Positions 1-7,956 are shown, counted from the stretch's first letter. The stretch is 9,254 nt of DNA from an uncultured Actinomycetes bacterium (GCA_903911165.1 CAIWCQ010000114.1:1-9254), one strand, 5' to 3'. Notes: generated by a model from the letters alone, not told the origin. A program made the numbers and translations.

Positions 1-1
1 C

Positions 2-244
2 ACGGTCAACACCATGCCGGAAAAGACCCTCGACGCAGTTGCCGATCATGGCGTGGTCATCGGTGACACCCTCTCCGGAACCGGTCCGCAGTCGCAAGCG
101 GTGTTCGACAATCTTGAGACGATCGGCATCGATCTGAGCGATGTCTTCCGCCATCTCGAGGACGACGGCGTCGACAAGTTCGAGAAGTCCTGGCAGGAAT
201 TGCTGGACGCGACCCAGGGCCAGTTGGACGCCGCGACACGATGA
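2..244 (+). CDS. tal: Transaldolase, C-terminal fragment (5' end outside window)
   Basis: This is the last 80 residues of transaldolase, the cytosolic pentose-phosphate enzyme that moves a three-carbon dihydroxyacetone unit between sedoheptulose-7-phosphate and glyceraldehyde-3-phosphate. The fragment opens with [13 protein letters not shown], the conserved stretch near the end of the barrel in mycobacterial Tal. It continues through a [19 protein letters not shown] segment and a helical tail rich in Asp, Glu and Leu. The Schiff-base lysine lies upstream and cannot be checked. The reading frame is open from the window edge to a TGA at 242-244. That stop overlaps the ATG of zwf as ATGA, so the two genes are probably translationally coupled. 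Identity rests on resemblance to the mycobacterial Tal C-terminus and on the gene order. Confidence 0.93.
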   Translation, partial: TVNTMPEKTLDAVADHGVVIGDTLSGTGPQSQAVFDNLETIGIDLSDVFRHLEDDGVDKFEKSWQELLDATQGQLDAATR

Positions 245-1803
245 CGTCCGTAACCACATCGATCGCCGCGACCGGTCCCGCCGGCTGGCGTAACCCGTTG
301 CGGGACAAGCGCGACAAGCGGATGCCTCGGATCGCCGGTCCGTGCAGTGTCGTCATCTTCGGTGTCACCGGCGACCTGGCCCGCAAGAAGCTGATGCCGG
401 CGATCTACGACCTCGCTAATCGCGGTCTGCTCCCGCCGTCGTTCTCGCTGGTGGGATTCGCTCGCCGGGACTGGACTGACCAGGACTTTGGCAAGATCGT
501 CTATGACGCGGTCAAACAACACGCCCGCACGCCGTTCCGCCAGGAGGTGTGGGACCGACTGGCGGAGGGATTCCGCTTCGTACAGGGCAGCTTCGATGAT
601 GACGCCTCGTTCGCCGCGCTGGCCGACACCCTGTCGAAACTCGATTCCCAGCGCGGCACCGGAGGCAATCACGCCTTCTATCTGTCCGTCCCGCCGAAGT
701 CCTTCCCGGTGGTCTGCGAGCAACTCAAGAAATCGGGTCTGGCCGACCCGTTGGACGGCCGCTGGAGCCGGGTGGTGATCGAAAAACCGTTCGGCAACGA
801 CCTGCACAGTGCGATCGAACTCAACCAGGTGGTCAACAGCGTGTTCCCGGAGGAGTCGGTCTTCCGGATCGACCACTACCTGGGCAAGGAGACGGTGCAG
901 AACATCCTCGCCCTGCGCTTCGCCAATGAGCTTTACGAACCCATCTGGAACAGCCACTACGTCGACAGCGTGCAGATCACCATGGCGGAGGACATCGGCC
1001 TGGGCGGCCGGGCCGGCTACTACGACGGCATCGGGGCCGCCCGGGACGTGATCCAGAATCACCTGCTTCAGCTGCTGGCACTGACGGCGATGGAGGAGCC
1101 GGTCAACTTCGGGCCCGAAGAGGTCAAAGCCGAGAAGATCAAGGTGCTCGCCGCCACCCGGCTGGCCGAACCGTTGGATCTGACCACCGCGCGGGGGCAG
1201 TATGCCGCTGGCTGGCAGGGCGGCGAGAAAGTTGTCGGTCTGCTCGACGAAGAGGGCTTCTCCGCGACGTCCACCACTGAAACATTCGCGGCGATCGCCG
1301 TAGAGGTCGACACCCGGCGCTGGGCGGGCGTGCCGTTCTATCTGCGAACCGGAAAACGCCTCGGCCGTCGGGTCACCGAGATCGCGATGATATTCAAGCG
1401 CGCGCCACATCTTCCGTTCGACGCCACCATGACCGAGGAACTCGGCCAAAACGCACTGGTATTCCGCGTGCAACCCGACGAGGGCATCACCTTGCGCTTC
1501 GGTTCGAAGGTTCCGGGAAGCGCCATGGAGGTGCGCGACGTCAACATGGACTTCTCTTACGGTTCGGCCTTCGCCGAGGACTCACCGGAAGCCTACGAAC
1601 GCCTGATCCTCGACGTGCTGCTCGGAGAGCCCTCACTGTTTCCGGTCGCCACCGAGGTCGAGTTGTCCTGGAAGATATTGGATCCCGCGCTGGCGTACTG
1701 GGCCGCACACGGCACACCTGATCCCTACGAATCCGGCACCTGGGGACCGGATTCTGCAGTGGAGATGCTGGCGCGATCCGGCCGGTCCTGGCGGCGACCG
1801 TGA
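241..1803 (+). CDS. zwf: Glucose-6-phosphate 1-dehydrogenase
   Basis: This 520-residue cytosolic enzyme oxidises glucose-6-phosphate to 6-phosphogluconolactone and reduces NADP+, the entry step of the oxidative pentose-phosphate pathway. The N-terminal Rossmann fold has the dinucleotide motif GVTGDLA (41-47). IEKPFG lies at 180-185. The active-site signature RIDHYLGKE is at 209-217, and QNH (272-274) supplies the histidine that aligns with the catalytic base of the Leuconostoc enzyme. Length is close to M. tuberculosis Zwf2 (514 aa). The ATG at 241 was chosen because the [12 protein letters not shown] stretch before the Rossmann fold is shared with Zwf2. M28 would lose it. No clear ribosome-binding site precedes 241, in keeping with coupling to tal through the ATGA overlap. 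The following opcA product is its usual partner. This matches the operon copy (zwf2) rather than the fgd or zwf1 relatives. Confidence 0.97.
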   Translation: MTSVTTSIAATGPAGWRNPLRDKRDKRMPRIAGPCSVVIFGVTGDLARKKLMPAIYDLANRGLLPPSFSLVGFARRDWTDQDFGKIVYDAVKQHARTPFRQEVWDRLAEGFRFVQGSFDDDASFAALADTLSKLDSQRGTGGNHAFYLSVPPKSFPVVCEQLKKSGLADPLDGRWSRVVIEKPFGNDLHSAIELNQVVNSVFPEESVFRIDHYLGKETVQNILALRFANELYEPIWNSHYVDSVQITMAEDIGLGGRAGYYDGIGAARDVIQNHLLQLLALTAMEEPVNFGPEEVKAEKIKVLAATRLAEPLDLTTARGQYAAGWQGGEKVVGLLDEEGFSATSTTETFAAIAVEVDTRRWAGVPFYLRTGKRLGRRVTEIAMIFKRAPHLPFDATMTEELGQNALVFRVQPDEGITLRFGSKVPGSAMEVRDVNMDFSYGSAFAEDSPEAYERLILDVLLGEPSLFPVATEVELSWKILDPALAYWAAHGTPDPYESGTWGPDSAVEMLARSGRSWRRP

Positions 1804-1831
1804 CGAATCGGTACCCGACAAGTGCTCGCGC

Positions 1832-1840
1832 GAGGAGGAG
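1832..1840 (+). promoter_or_regulatory. Ribosome-binding site of opcA
   Basis: A purine-rich GAGGAGGAG run sits nine bases ahead of the GTG at 1850 and contains AGGAGG. It is the strongest Shine-Dalgarno in the plus-strand operon and decides the non-ATG start of opcA. Confidence 0.8.
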
Positions 1841-1849
1841 ACACCACCT

Positions 1850-2776
1850 GTGATCGTCGACCTGCCGGACACCACGACCAACGACATCAACAAGCGAATC
1901 ACCTCGCTACGCGAAGAGGGTGGCGCGATCACCCTCGGCCGGGTGCTGACCCTGGTGGTGGCGCCCGACACCGAGGACCTCGTCGAGGAGTCCGTCGACG
2001 CCGCCACCTCGGCCAGTCGGGAGCACCCCTGCCGGATCATCGTGGTTGTACCCACCGATCGGCTGGCCTCCGAACCGCGCCTGGACGGCCAACTCCGGGT
2101 CGGTGGTGACGCCGGCGCCGGCGAAGTGGTGGTGCTACGCACCTCCGGTCCACTGGCATCGCACGCCAGCAGCGTGGTGTTACCATTCCTCCTGCCCGAC
2201 ACCCCGGTGGTGGCGTGGTGGCCAGGATCCTGTCCGGAGGTGCCGTCACAGGATCCATTGGGCCGCTTGGCTGTTCGCCGTATCACCGACGCGACCTCAG
2301 CACCGGTCCCAGTGGAGGCTTTGCGCAGCCGACTGCGGGGCTACGCCCAGGGGGACACCGACCTGGCCTGGAGCCGGATCACCTATTGGCGGGCGCTGCT
2401 CGCCTCGGCACTGGACCAGCCGCCGTATGAGGAGGTCAGCTCCGCACTGGTGTCGGGTCGGAAAGAGGAGCCCGCCCTCGACATGCTGGCCGGCTGGCTG
2501 GCGAGCCGCATCGGGGGAACCGTCAGACGCGAGATCGGAGATCTCAAAGTGGAGCTGATCCGCCCCAGTGAGACCATCACATTGAGCCGCCCACAGGACG
2601 GGTCCACCGCCACCCTGACCCGCACCGGCCGTCCCGCGGCGCAGCTGCCGCTGCCGCGTCGCGAGACCCGCGAATGCCTGGCCGAGGACCTGCGCCGACT
2701 CGACGCCGATGAGGTATATCACGGGGCGCTGGCCGGCATCGACAAGGTCCAGTACCCGTCGGGCTGGTCCGCCTGA
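1850..2776 (+). CDS. opcA: Glucose-6-phosphate dehydrogenase assembly protein OpcA
   Basis: This 308-residue protein belongs to the OpcA family, which in cyanobacteria and actinobacteria binds glucose-6-phosphate dehydrogenase and promotes its assembly or activity. It has no known catalytic activity of its own. Visible family traits are the opening [10 protein letters not shown], the hydrophobic strand [10 protein letters not shown] (30-39), the conserved VVAWWPG (120-126), and [15 protein letters not shown] (171-185). The GTG start at 1850 follows a strong GAGGAGGAG site and gives a length close to the M. tuberculosis protein (303 aa as recalled). It lies 46 bases after zwf and one base before pgl, so it is co-transcribed with both. 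The order zwf-opcA-pgl is typical of actinobacteria and supports the assignment. No signal peptide or membrane segment is seen. Confidence 0.94.
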   Translation: MIVDLPDTTTNDINKRITSLREEGGAITLGRVLTLVVAPDTEDLVEESVDAATSASREHPCRIIVVVPTDRLASEPRLDGQLRVGGDAGAGEVVVLRTSGPLASHASSVVLPFLLPDTPVVAWWPGSCPEVPSQDPLGRLAVRRITDATSAPVPVEALRSRLRGYAQGDTDLAWSRITYWRALLASALDQPPYEEVSSALVSGRKEEPALDMLAGWLASRIGGTVRREIGDLKVELIRPSETITLSRPQDGSTATLTRTGRPAAQLPLPRRETRECLAEDLRRLDADEVYHGALAGIDKVQYPSGWSA

Positions 2777-2777
2777 C

Positions 2778-3524
2778 GTGGGTGTGCACGTCGAAACCTA
2801 TCCCGATGCCGACGCTCTGGTGGCCGCCACCGGTGACCGATTGGCGGCGGCGATCACCGCGGCGATCGTCGAACGTGGTCGAGCGCTGATCGTCCTGACC
2901 GGCGGCGGCACCGGTATCGGACTTCTCACCCAACTCCGCGCACGCGATGTCGACTGGGCGCGAGTCCACCTGTTCTGGGGCGATGACCGCTACGTGCCCC
3001 GAGACGACGACGAGCGCAACGAGAAGCAGGCCCGCGAGGCCCTGCTCGACCACATCGACATCCCGGCTGGCAACATCCACCCGATGCCGGCCGACGACGG
3101 CGAATACGGCGCCGATCTCGACGCCGCCGCAGCGGCCTACTCCAACACCCTGGCCGCGATCGCCGACGCCGGGGAGTCGACGCCGATGTTCGACGTGCAC
3201 CTACTCGGCATGGGCGGCGAAGGCCACGTCAACTCGCTGTTTCCGGACACTCCGGCGGTACGGGAGACCCACCGGATGGTTGTCGGCGTGCCGAATTCGC
3301 CCAAACCGCCGCCCCGCCGGATCACGCTGACACTGCCCGCCGTGCGCCGGTCACGGGATGTATGGCTGGTGGTGTCGGGTGCGGCCAAGGCCGACGCAGT
3401 CACCGGTGCGATGGCCGGAGCCGACCCCGTGGACCTGCCCGCCGCCGGAGCGATCGGCCTGGAGAACACCCTGTGGCTGCTCGACGCGGCCGCGGCGCGC
3501 GGACTGAACAGCCCGAATCTCTGA
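2778..3524 (+). CDS. pgl: 6-phosphogluconolactonase
   Basis: This 248-residue cytosolic enzyme hydrolyses 6-phosphogluconolactone, the product of Zwf, to 6-phosphogluconate. It belongs to the NagB/DevB-type sugar-phosphate isomerase-like fold (called devB in M. tuberculosis). Motifs in order: TGGGTG (41-46) for phosphate binding, FWGDDRYVP (66-74), [15 protein letters not shown] (142-156) with the probable catalytic His150, [11 protein letters not shown] (177-187), and SGAAKADAV (200-208). A start at GTG 2778 gives nearly the length of the M. tuberculosis protein (247 aa as recalled) and sits one base after the opcA stop. GTG 2784 is an alternative. An in-frame ATG at 2709 would overlap opcA by 68 bases and add residues unlike the family. 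The ribosome-binding site is weak, suggesting coupling to opcA. The final PNL-stop codons lie inside a 17-bp tandem duplication. Confidence 0.93.
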   Translation: MGVHVETYPDADALVAATGDRLAAAITAAIVERGRALIVLTGGGTGIGLLTQLRARDVDWARVHLFWGDDRYVPRDDDERNEKQAREALLDHIDIPAGNIHPMPADDGEYGADLDAAAAAYSNTLAAIADAGESTPMFDVHLLGMGGEGHVNSLFPDTPAVRETHRMVVGVPNSPKPPPRRITLTLPAVRRSRDVWLVVSGAAKADAVTGAMAGADPVDLPAAGAIGLENTLWLLDAAAARGLNSPNL

Positions 3525-3545
3525 AATACCCGAATCTCTGAAATA
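3512..3545 (+). repeat. 17-bp perfect tandem duplication across the pgl stop codon
   Basis: The unit CCCGAATCTCTGAAATA occurs twice without mismatch, at 3512-3528 and 3529-3545. The first copy holds the last codons of pgl and its TGA (3522-3524). The second is untranslated. It looks like a recent slippage duplication. A 6-bp GTCAGC doublet follows at 3551-3562. Confidence 0.92.
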
Positions 3546-3566
3546 GTCGTGTCAGCGTCAGCGCGG

Positions 3567-3572
3567 TAAACT
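3567..3572 (+). promoter_or_regulatory. Possible -10 element for the methyltransferase gene
   Basis: TAAACT fits the mycobacterial TANNNT -10 pattern and lies in the 149-base gap (3525-3673) between pgl and the methyltransferase gene. No convincing -35 is seen at the usual spacing; GTGTCA at 3549-3554 is too close. The implied leader is about 95 bases. The rest of the gap holds the 17-bp duplication tail, a short odd palindrome CGAAG-C-CTTCG (3643-3653), and two near-identical 10-mers beginning TCGAGA (3651-3660, 3661-3670), the second containing the probable ribosome-binding site GAGAAG. Confidence 0.25.
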
Positions 3573-3673
3573 CAGAAGTCGCACCGGGTGCTCACCGCAG
3601 CGCAGAGTTTTCGCTCAACGCCATCGGCCCATCACCTGCCGACGAAGCCTTCGAGACGAATCGAGAAGAATCT

Positions 3674-4534
3674 GTGAGCGACCTGCAGCAGTCCTACAAG
3701 GATGTCCAAGCCCACTACGACCTGTCCGATGACTTTTTCAGCCTGTTCCTCGATCCGACGCTGACCTACACCTGCGCCTACTTTGCCGATGACAGCTACA
3801 CCCTCGAGCAGGCCCAGATGGCGAAGATCGACCTCGTGCTGGGCAAGTTGGACCTCAAACCCGGCATGACGGTCCTCGATATCGGCTGCGGCTGGGGATC
3901 CGCGCTGGCACGGGCGGCGGAGAAGTACGACGTCAATGTGATCGGGCTGACCATCAGCAAGAACCAGTACGAGCACGTCAAAGAACTCTTCGCGGGCCTG
4001 CCTGGTGATCGCACCAAGGAGGTTCGGTTCCAGGCCTGGCAGGAGTTCGAGGGCAAAGTCGATCGCGTTTTCATGATCGGCTCGTTCGAGCACTTCGGGT
4101 TCGAGACCTACCCCGAGTTCTTCCGGAAGATGTACGCCGCACTGCCCGACGACGGACGCATCCTGCTGCATACGATCGTCGCGCATGATGTTGATTTTTA
4201 CCGCGATAACGGAATCGCCCTGACCATCACCGATCTCAAGTTCATTCTGTTCATGGCCAAGACGATTTTCCCGGGCTGCCGACTGCCCTCACCGGAGATC
4301 ATCAAGGCGCGGACCGCCGAGGCTGGATTCAATATCGAGCGCATCCAGGAACTCGGCCAGCACTACGCCCGCACGCTGGATATCTGGCACGCCAACCTGG
4401 TTGCCAACCGTGAAGAGGCCATCCGGGTCTCCGGGCAACTCGCCTACGACGACTACGACAAGTACATGATCGGGTGCGCCGACGGGTTCCGCAAAGGGAT
4501 CGTCAACCTGATGCAATTCACCATCGTCAAGTAG
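3674..4534 (+). CDS. Mycolic acid methyltransferase / cyclopropane synthase family protein
   Basis: This 286-residue SAM-dependent methyltransferase belongs to the CmaA/MmaA/UmaA/PcaA family, which methylates or cyclopropanates unsaturated mycolic-acid chains on the acyl carrier protein AcpM. The start matches the family (VQAHYDLSDDFFSLFLDP, 11-28). The SAM motif VLDIGCGWG is at 67-75 and GLTISKNQ at 91-98. Cys34, Glu139, His166 and Tyr231 align with the bicarbonate ligands Cys35, Glu140, His167 and Tyr232 of CmaA1, so the chemistry is probably intact. The C-terminal half (QHYARTLDIWHANL, IGCADGFRKGI) looks more like UmaA or MmaA1, while FEHFG (138-142) is CmaA-like, so I give no gene name. 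The usual FPGG is FPGC here (Cys202). GTG 3674 follows GAGAAG by five bases. It stands alone after the pentose-phosphate genes, probably with its own promoter. Confidence 0.9.
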   Translation: MSDLQQSYKDVQAHYDLSDDFFSLFLDPTLTYTCAYFADDSYTLEQAQMAKIDLVLGKLDLKPGMTVLDIGCGWGSALARAAEKYDVNVIGLTISKNQYEHVKELFAGLPGDRTKEVRFQAWQEFEGKVDRVFMIGSFEHFGFETYPEFFRKMYAALPDDGRILLHTIVAHDVDFYRDNGIALTITDLKFILFMAKTIFPGCRLPSPEIIKARTAEAGFNIERIQELGQHYARTLDIWHANLVANREEAIRVSGQLAYDDYDKYMIGCADGFRKGIVNLMQFTIVK

Positions 4535-4560
4535 CCGACGGGCGCATATGAACGGCGAGT

Positions 4561-4695
4561 TCAGCGTTTCTTGGCGTTGAGGATGTTGTCGACCGGAGTG
4601 CTGTCACCCTTGGCGCGCTTGGCGGCACGCTTCTCTTTCAGGGACTTGCCGGGTTTCTTCGACATCGCTTGACGCGGGGACTTGTCAGACACCAT
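4561..4695 (-). CDS. Small highly basic protein, 44 aa, function unknown
   Basis: This is a short ORF read from ATG at 4695 to TGA at 4561. The product begins MVSDKSPRQAMSKKPGKS and continues LKEKRAAKRAKGDSTPVDNI. It has 10 Lys and 4 Arg in 44 residues against 4 acidic residues, with a predicted Lys/Arg-rich helix around 17-29. An AAAGG ribosome-binding site ends five bases before the ATG and eight before an adjacent in-frame GTG, so either could start; M11 is another in-frame option. I recall short proteins of the SKKPGKSLKEKRAAKRAK type in mycobacteria and other actinobacteria but know no function. Nucleic-acid or ribosome binding would suit the charge, as inference only. It converges on the methyltransferase gene, with 26 bases between the stops, and lies downstream of ppc on the same strand. 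Confidence 0.72.
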   Translation of the reverse strand: MVSDKSPRQAMSKKPGKSLKEKRAAKRAKGDSTPVDNILNAKKR

Positions 4696-4738
4696 TGACA
4701 CCTTTGGCTTGTGGGGCCTGCCTGGTCCCTTGCCCTGG

Positions 4739-4744
4739 ACTGTA
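4739..4744 (-). promoter_or_regulatory. Possible -10 element for the 44-aa ORF
   Basis: Read on the minus strand, TACAGT fits TANNNT and would place a transcript start about 37 bases upstream of the ATG at 4695. No good -35 lies at 16-18 bases, as the region upstream is the 23-bp repeat block. The small gene may instead be transcribed by read-through from ppc. Confidence 0.2.
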
Positions 4745-4756
4745 CGCCGATACTGA

Positions 4757-4848
4757 GATCTCGACCGCTGTTGCGCGACGATCTCAACCGCTGTTGCGCG
4801 ACGATCTCAACCGCTGTTGCGCGACGATGTCAGCCGCTGTTGCGTAAC
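4757..4848 (-). repeat. 23-bp tandem repeat, four units, overlapping the 3' end of ppc
   Basis: Four head-to-tail 23-bp units lie at 4757-4779, 4780-4802, 4803-4825 and 4826-4848. Units at 4780 and 4803 are identical (plus strand starts GATCTCAACCGCTGTTGCGC). The unit at 4757 differs at one base and the unit at 4826 at four. The 4826 unit contains the last codons of ppc (Leu-Arg-Asn-Ser-Gly) and its TGA (4832-4830 on the minus strand). The other three lie downstream in the 134-base gap before the small ORF. Three units make 69 bases, or 23 codons, so the unit at 4757 is in phase with ppc, but its equivalent of the stop reads CGA. No insertion-sequence or CRISPR character is seen. Confidence 0.93.
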
Positions 4849-7658
4849 GCGGAGGCCAAACCGCTCATAGTCAACAGGATTCCGCGCTGAACCAGATCGC
4901 TGTCATCTCCGGCGCGGTAACGCCGCAGTAACTCCACCTGCAGATGGTTGAGTGGCTCAAGGTAGGGAAACCGGTTGAACACCGAACGTGCCAGGGCCGG
5001 GTTGTCGGCAAGCAGGTCGTCATTGCCGGTGATCAGCTTGTGGATGCCGATGGTGCGTGCGTGCTCAGCCTGGATCATCGAGAACACGCGATCCCGTACG
5101 TCTGCGTCGCTGACCAGTTCGGCGTACCGGGCCGCCAGCCCCATGTCTGACTTGGCCAGCACCTGCGCCATGTTCGACAGCACCGTCCGGAAGAAGGGCC
5201 ACCGGCGGTAGAGGTCCCGAAGCACCTGCACCCGCTGCTGGGATTGACTGCCATCTTCGGCGATCCAATCGGCCACCGCAGTGCCGGTGCCGTACCAGCC
5301 GGGCAGCATCACCCGCGACTGACTCCAGGCCAGCACCCAGGGAATTGCCCGGAGATCAGAGATAGCCGTCGTCGCTTTTCGCTGAGCGGGCCGGCTGCCG
5401 ATGTTGAGCGCACCGATCTCGCTCACCGGTGTCGATTGCTTGAAGTACTCAACGAATCCCGCTGTGTGGTGGACCAATTCGGAATAGCAGCGTTGGGCGC
5501 GGGCCGCGATCTCATCGAGCACCCGGTAGGCGGATTCCGCGTCGGCGCCAAGACCCTCGACGTCAAGCAGTGTCGACTCCAGGGTCGCCGCGACGAGGCT
5601 CTCCAGGTTGCGATGGGCGGTGCGCGGTTCGGCGTACTTCGCGGCGATCACCTCGCCCTGCTCGGTGAGCCGCAGAGAACCATTCACCGCGCCCGGCGGC
5701 TGAGCCAGAATTGCGTCGTAACTCGGCCCGCCGCCACGGCCCACTGTTCCGCCGCGACCGTGGAACAGTCGCAACCGGATCGCAGCCGTTCGGGCCAACT
5801 GCACAAGGTTCAGTTCAGCCCGGTAGAGCGCCCAGTTCGCGGCGAGGTAACCACCGTCCTTGTTGGAGTCGGAGTAGCCCAGCATCACCTCCTGGACCTG
5901 GCCTCGAGCATCCACCATCGCCCGGTAGAGCGGTACTTCCAGCGCGGCCTCCAGGATGGTTGCCCCACGTTGGAGATCGTCGATGGTCTCGAACAGCGGC
6001 ACGATTGCCATCGGCGCATAGGGGCTCTCGCCCGAAAGATCAAGCAAGCCTGCCTCTTTGAGCAGCAGCGCTGCCTCAAGCAGATCCGACACCGACTGGC
6101 ACATCGAGATGATGTACGCCGGTACCGCTTCAGCACCCAGGGCGCGCACAGCCCGGGCGGCAGCGGAGACGATATTGAGTTCCTTGCGCGCCACCGCCGA
6201 CAGGTCTGCACCTTCACCCACCAGCGGGCGCCGGGTGGAAAGCTCCGCGACCAGAACCTCAATCCGCTGCGGCTCAGATAGTGATGGGTAATCCGGATGT
6301 ACGCCGGCCCACGCCAGAAGTTCGGCCACCACCTGCTCATGGGTCTCGGAGTTCTGCCGCATGTCCAGCCCGCACAGGTGGAATCCGAAAACCTCAACCC
6401 CGTCGCGCAGCCGGGCCAGCCGATCGTCGGCCAGCAACCTGCCGCCGTGCGCGCGCAACGAGGCATCGATGACAGCGAGGTCGGCCGCCATCTCCTCGGC
6501 ACTCAGATAGGGCCGCAGGCCGAGTTCCAGGGTGTGCTCGGGAGCGCGCGAGAGGATATCGGCGGCAGTGGCGGTCAGCCTGCCACGGACCACCCGCACC
6601 GCGCGACGGTAGGGCTCGTCGACACGGTCGGCCTCAGCACACCCCGCGGCCAGCGCGGCCAGATCACCGTCGATCGCCACCAACCGGGCCGACATCGACA
6701 GCTCCTGCTCCAACAGGGCCAGCTCGCCGAAGTAGTGGCCGAGAGCAGTGGCCGCGGCTCGGCCGGTGGCCATCTCGATGACGTCGGCGGTCACGTTCGG
6801 GTTGCCGTCACGATCGCCCCCGATCCAGGATCCGGGCCGCAGGATTGGGTGTGGCAGCAACGCGGCATCGGGCCAACGGCTGCGTAGCGCATCGCGTACC
6901 GCAGCATTGACCTTCGGAATCACTTCGAAAAATGACGCCGGGTAGTACCGGAGTCCGGATTCGATTTCATCGGCAATCTTCAAGCGCGATAGACGGATTA
7001 GCGCAGTCTGCCAAAGCGTGAGGACATGGCGGCGAAGTTCGGTGTCGATGAGCCGGCCGTCCTCGGTCTCGTCGTATCCGTGCAACCGCAGTCGCATCAG
7101 TCTGGTGATGTGATTTTGGGTGTCGAACACGGTTCGGCGGCGGGTCTCGGTCGGATGCGCGGTGATGACCGGCGATACCAGCGCATCGCGCAGCGCCCCG
7201 GCCACCGTCTCGGCATCCAGACTCGCGGCGTCGAGCTTCGCGTAGGTCGCCGCGAGGGTGCTGTCGACGGGCGGTTCACCCGCGGCGACGTGCACAGCGC
7301 GGCGGCGCTCGCGGTGGATATCCTCGGCAACGTTGGCCAGCAGCGCGAAATGAGTGAAGGCCCGGATCACCGGAATGGCACGGTGAATGTCGATCCCGGA
7401 GAATAGCGCCGCCATCTCGGCACGGTCGATCTCGGAGCGCCGGACCCGGAAGGACTCGACCCGGGCCCGTTCGACGAGGTCGAACACCTGATCGCCACTC
7501 TGCTCACGCACGGTGTCGCCAAGAATCGCGCCGAGCATCCGGATGTCGGCGCGCATCGGCTCGGTGTCTTCCCGGCCAACCTGGGTGCGACGGACGGCAC
7601 CGATCGGTTCCAGCGCCGCGTCCGATGCCGGGGACTCCCGGGACTGCGATGCGGTCAT
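4830..7658 (-). CDS. ppc: Phosphoenolpyruvate carboxylase
   Basis: This 942-residue cytosolic enzyme adds bicarbonate to PEP to form oxaloacetate, replenishing the TCA cycle. Catalytic motifs are complete: TAHPTE (166-171, His168), GGDRDGNP (280-287), GYSDSNKD (594-601, Lys600), and [14 protein letters not shown] (632-645, Arg635 and Arg641). By alignment from memory with E. coli Ppc (883 aa), the aspartate/malate feedback site is kept: Lys836, Arg896, Arg641 and Asn940 match Lys773, Arg832, Arg587 and Asn881. Feedback inhibition is therefore likely. The ATG at 7658 was chosen over the longer frame reaching 7850, which would run into secG. M35 ([12 protein letters not shown]) is a shorter option close to the E. 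coli N-terminus. It follows secG by 64 bases. The last codons lie in a 23-bp tandem repeat. Confidence 0.97.
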   Translation of the reverse strand: MTASQSRESPASDAALEPIGAVRRTQVGREDTEPMRADIRMLGAILGDTVREQSGDQVFDLVERARVESFRVRRSEIDRAEMAALFSGIDIHRAIPVIRAFTHFALLANVAEDIHRERRRAVHVAAGEPPVDSTLAATYAKLDAASLDAETVAGALRDALVSPVITAHPTETRRRTVFDTQNHITRLMRLRLHGYDETEDGRLIDTELRRHVLTLWQTALIRLSRLKIADEIESGLRYYPASFFEVIPKVNAAVRDALRSRWPDAALLPHPILRPGSWIGGDRDGNPNVTADVIEMATGRAAATALGHYFGELALLEQELSMSARLVAIDGDLAALAAGCAEADRVDEPYRRAVRVVRGRLTATAADILSRAPEHTLELGLRPYLSAEEMAADLAVIDASLRAHGGRLLADDRLARLRDGVEVFGFHLCGLDMRQNSETHEQVVAELLAWAGVHPDYPSLSEPQRIEVLVAELSTRRPLVGEGADLSAVARKELNIVSAAARAVRALGAEAVPAYIISMCQSVSDLLEAALLLKEAGLLDLSGESPYAPMAIVPLFETIDDLQRGATILEAALEVPLYRAMVDARGQVQEVMLGYSDSNKDGGYLAANWALYRAELNLVQLARTAAIRLRLFHGRGGTVGRGGGPSYDAILAQPPGAVNGSLRLTEQGEVIAAKYAEPRTAHRNLESLVAATLESTLLDVEGLGADAESAYRVLDEIAARAQRCYSELVHHTAGFVEYFKQSTPVSEIGALNIGSRPAQRKATTAISDLRAIPWVLAWSQSRVMLPGWYGTGTAVADWIAEDGSQSQQRVQVLRDLYRRWPFFRTVLSNMAQVLAKSDMGLAARYAELVSDADVRDRVFSMIQAEHARTIGIHKLITGNDDLLADNPALARSVFNRFPYLEPLNHLQVELLRRYRAGDDSDLVQRGILLTMSGLASALRNSG

Positions 7659-7664
7659 TCGACA

Positions 7665-7670
7665 AGTATC
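7665..7670 (-). promoter_or_regulatory. Candidate leaderless promoter -10 of ppc
   Basis: GATACT on the minus strand ends six bases before the ATG at 7658, which would put the transcript start on or next to the A of the start codon, as in mycobacterial leaderless genes. The hexamer matches TANNNT except at the first base. No good -35 is seen, and the ribosome-binding site ahead of this ATG is weak (GGTGA, ten bases away). Read-through from secG remains possible. Confidence 0.3.
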
Positions 7671-7722
7671 ACCGAGCACCGGATACCCGACGCCCCGGGC
7701 TGGAAGACAGTAGTGGTGAAAG

Positions 7723-7956
7723 TCAGCGGTATTTGATCTGCAGCGCCATGCCGACGATCGTGACGAGCCAGATTCCGGTGACAAACAGGGTGAGCCGGTC
7801 GAGGTTCTTCTCGACCACCGTGGACCCGGAGAGGCTGGACTGAACACCACCGCCGAACAGGGTCGACAGGCCGCCGCCCTTGGCGCGGTGCAATAACACC
7901 AGCAATACGATCAGGAGGCTGGTGATCACCAGGATGATCTCAAGGGCCAAAACCAT
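7723..7956 (-). CDS. secG: Preprotein translocase subunit SecG
   Basis: This 77-residue inner-membrane protein is the small accessory subunit of the SecYEG channel, which works with SecA to export unfolded proteins. Two hydrophobic segments are visible, about 2-22 and 55-73. Between them is the cytoplasmic loop [20 protein letters not shown], the conserved glycine-rich SecG signature. The ATG at 7956 gives exactly the length recalled for M. tuberculosis SecG (Rv1440) and nearly the same sequence. The frame stays open upstream to 8055, but that part is proline/arginine-rich and unlike any SecG. The ribosome-binding site is weak. It lies 82 bases after tpiA and 64 before ppc on the same strand, the common actinobacterial gap-pgk-tpi-secG order. 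The tpiA-secG gap holds a short hairpin (7969-7983) with no T-run. Confidence 0.95.
   Translation of the reverse strand: MVLALEIILVITSLLIVLLVLLHRAKGGGLSTLFGGGVQSSLSGSTVVEKNLDRLTLFVTGIWLVTIVGMALQIKYR

Noticed and set aside
46..1473. 475-codon open frame on the minus strand opposite tal and zwf
   Set aside because: It lies fully antisense to zwf, whose protein is recognised along its length. The translation has no recognisable domain, and long antisense frames are common in high-GC DNA with strong third-position bias.
2709..2777. Upstream ATG start for pgl
   Set aside because: It overlaps opcA by 68 bases and adds 23 residues not found in the family. GTG 2778 gives the usual length and a one-base gene gap.
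4535..4560. Bidirectional terminator between the methyltransferase gene and the 44-aa ORF
   Set aside because: Only the six-base palindrome CATATG is visible in these 26 bases; no stem-loop with a T-run on either strand.
4757..4848. CRISPR array or transposon end
   Set aside because: The units abut with no spacers, there are no cas genes or transposase, and one unit is ppc coding sequence. It is a simple tandem repeat.
5244..6281. 345-codon open frame on the plus strand inside ppc
   Set aside because: It is antisense to conserved PEP carboxylase motifs, with no recognisable family and no ribosome-binding site noted; a GC-bias shadow.
7659..7850. N-terminal extension of ppc to 7850
   Set aside because: It would overlap the conserved 3' end of secG, and its residues resemble no PEP carboxylase N-terminus. 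The ATG at 7658 fits the gene spacing.
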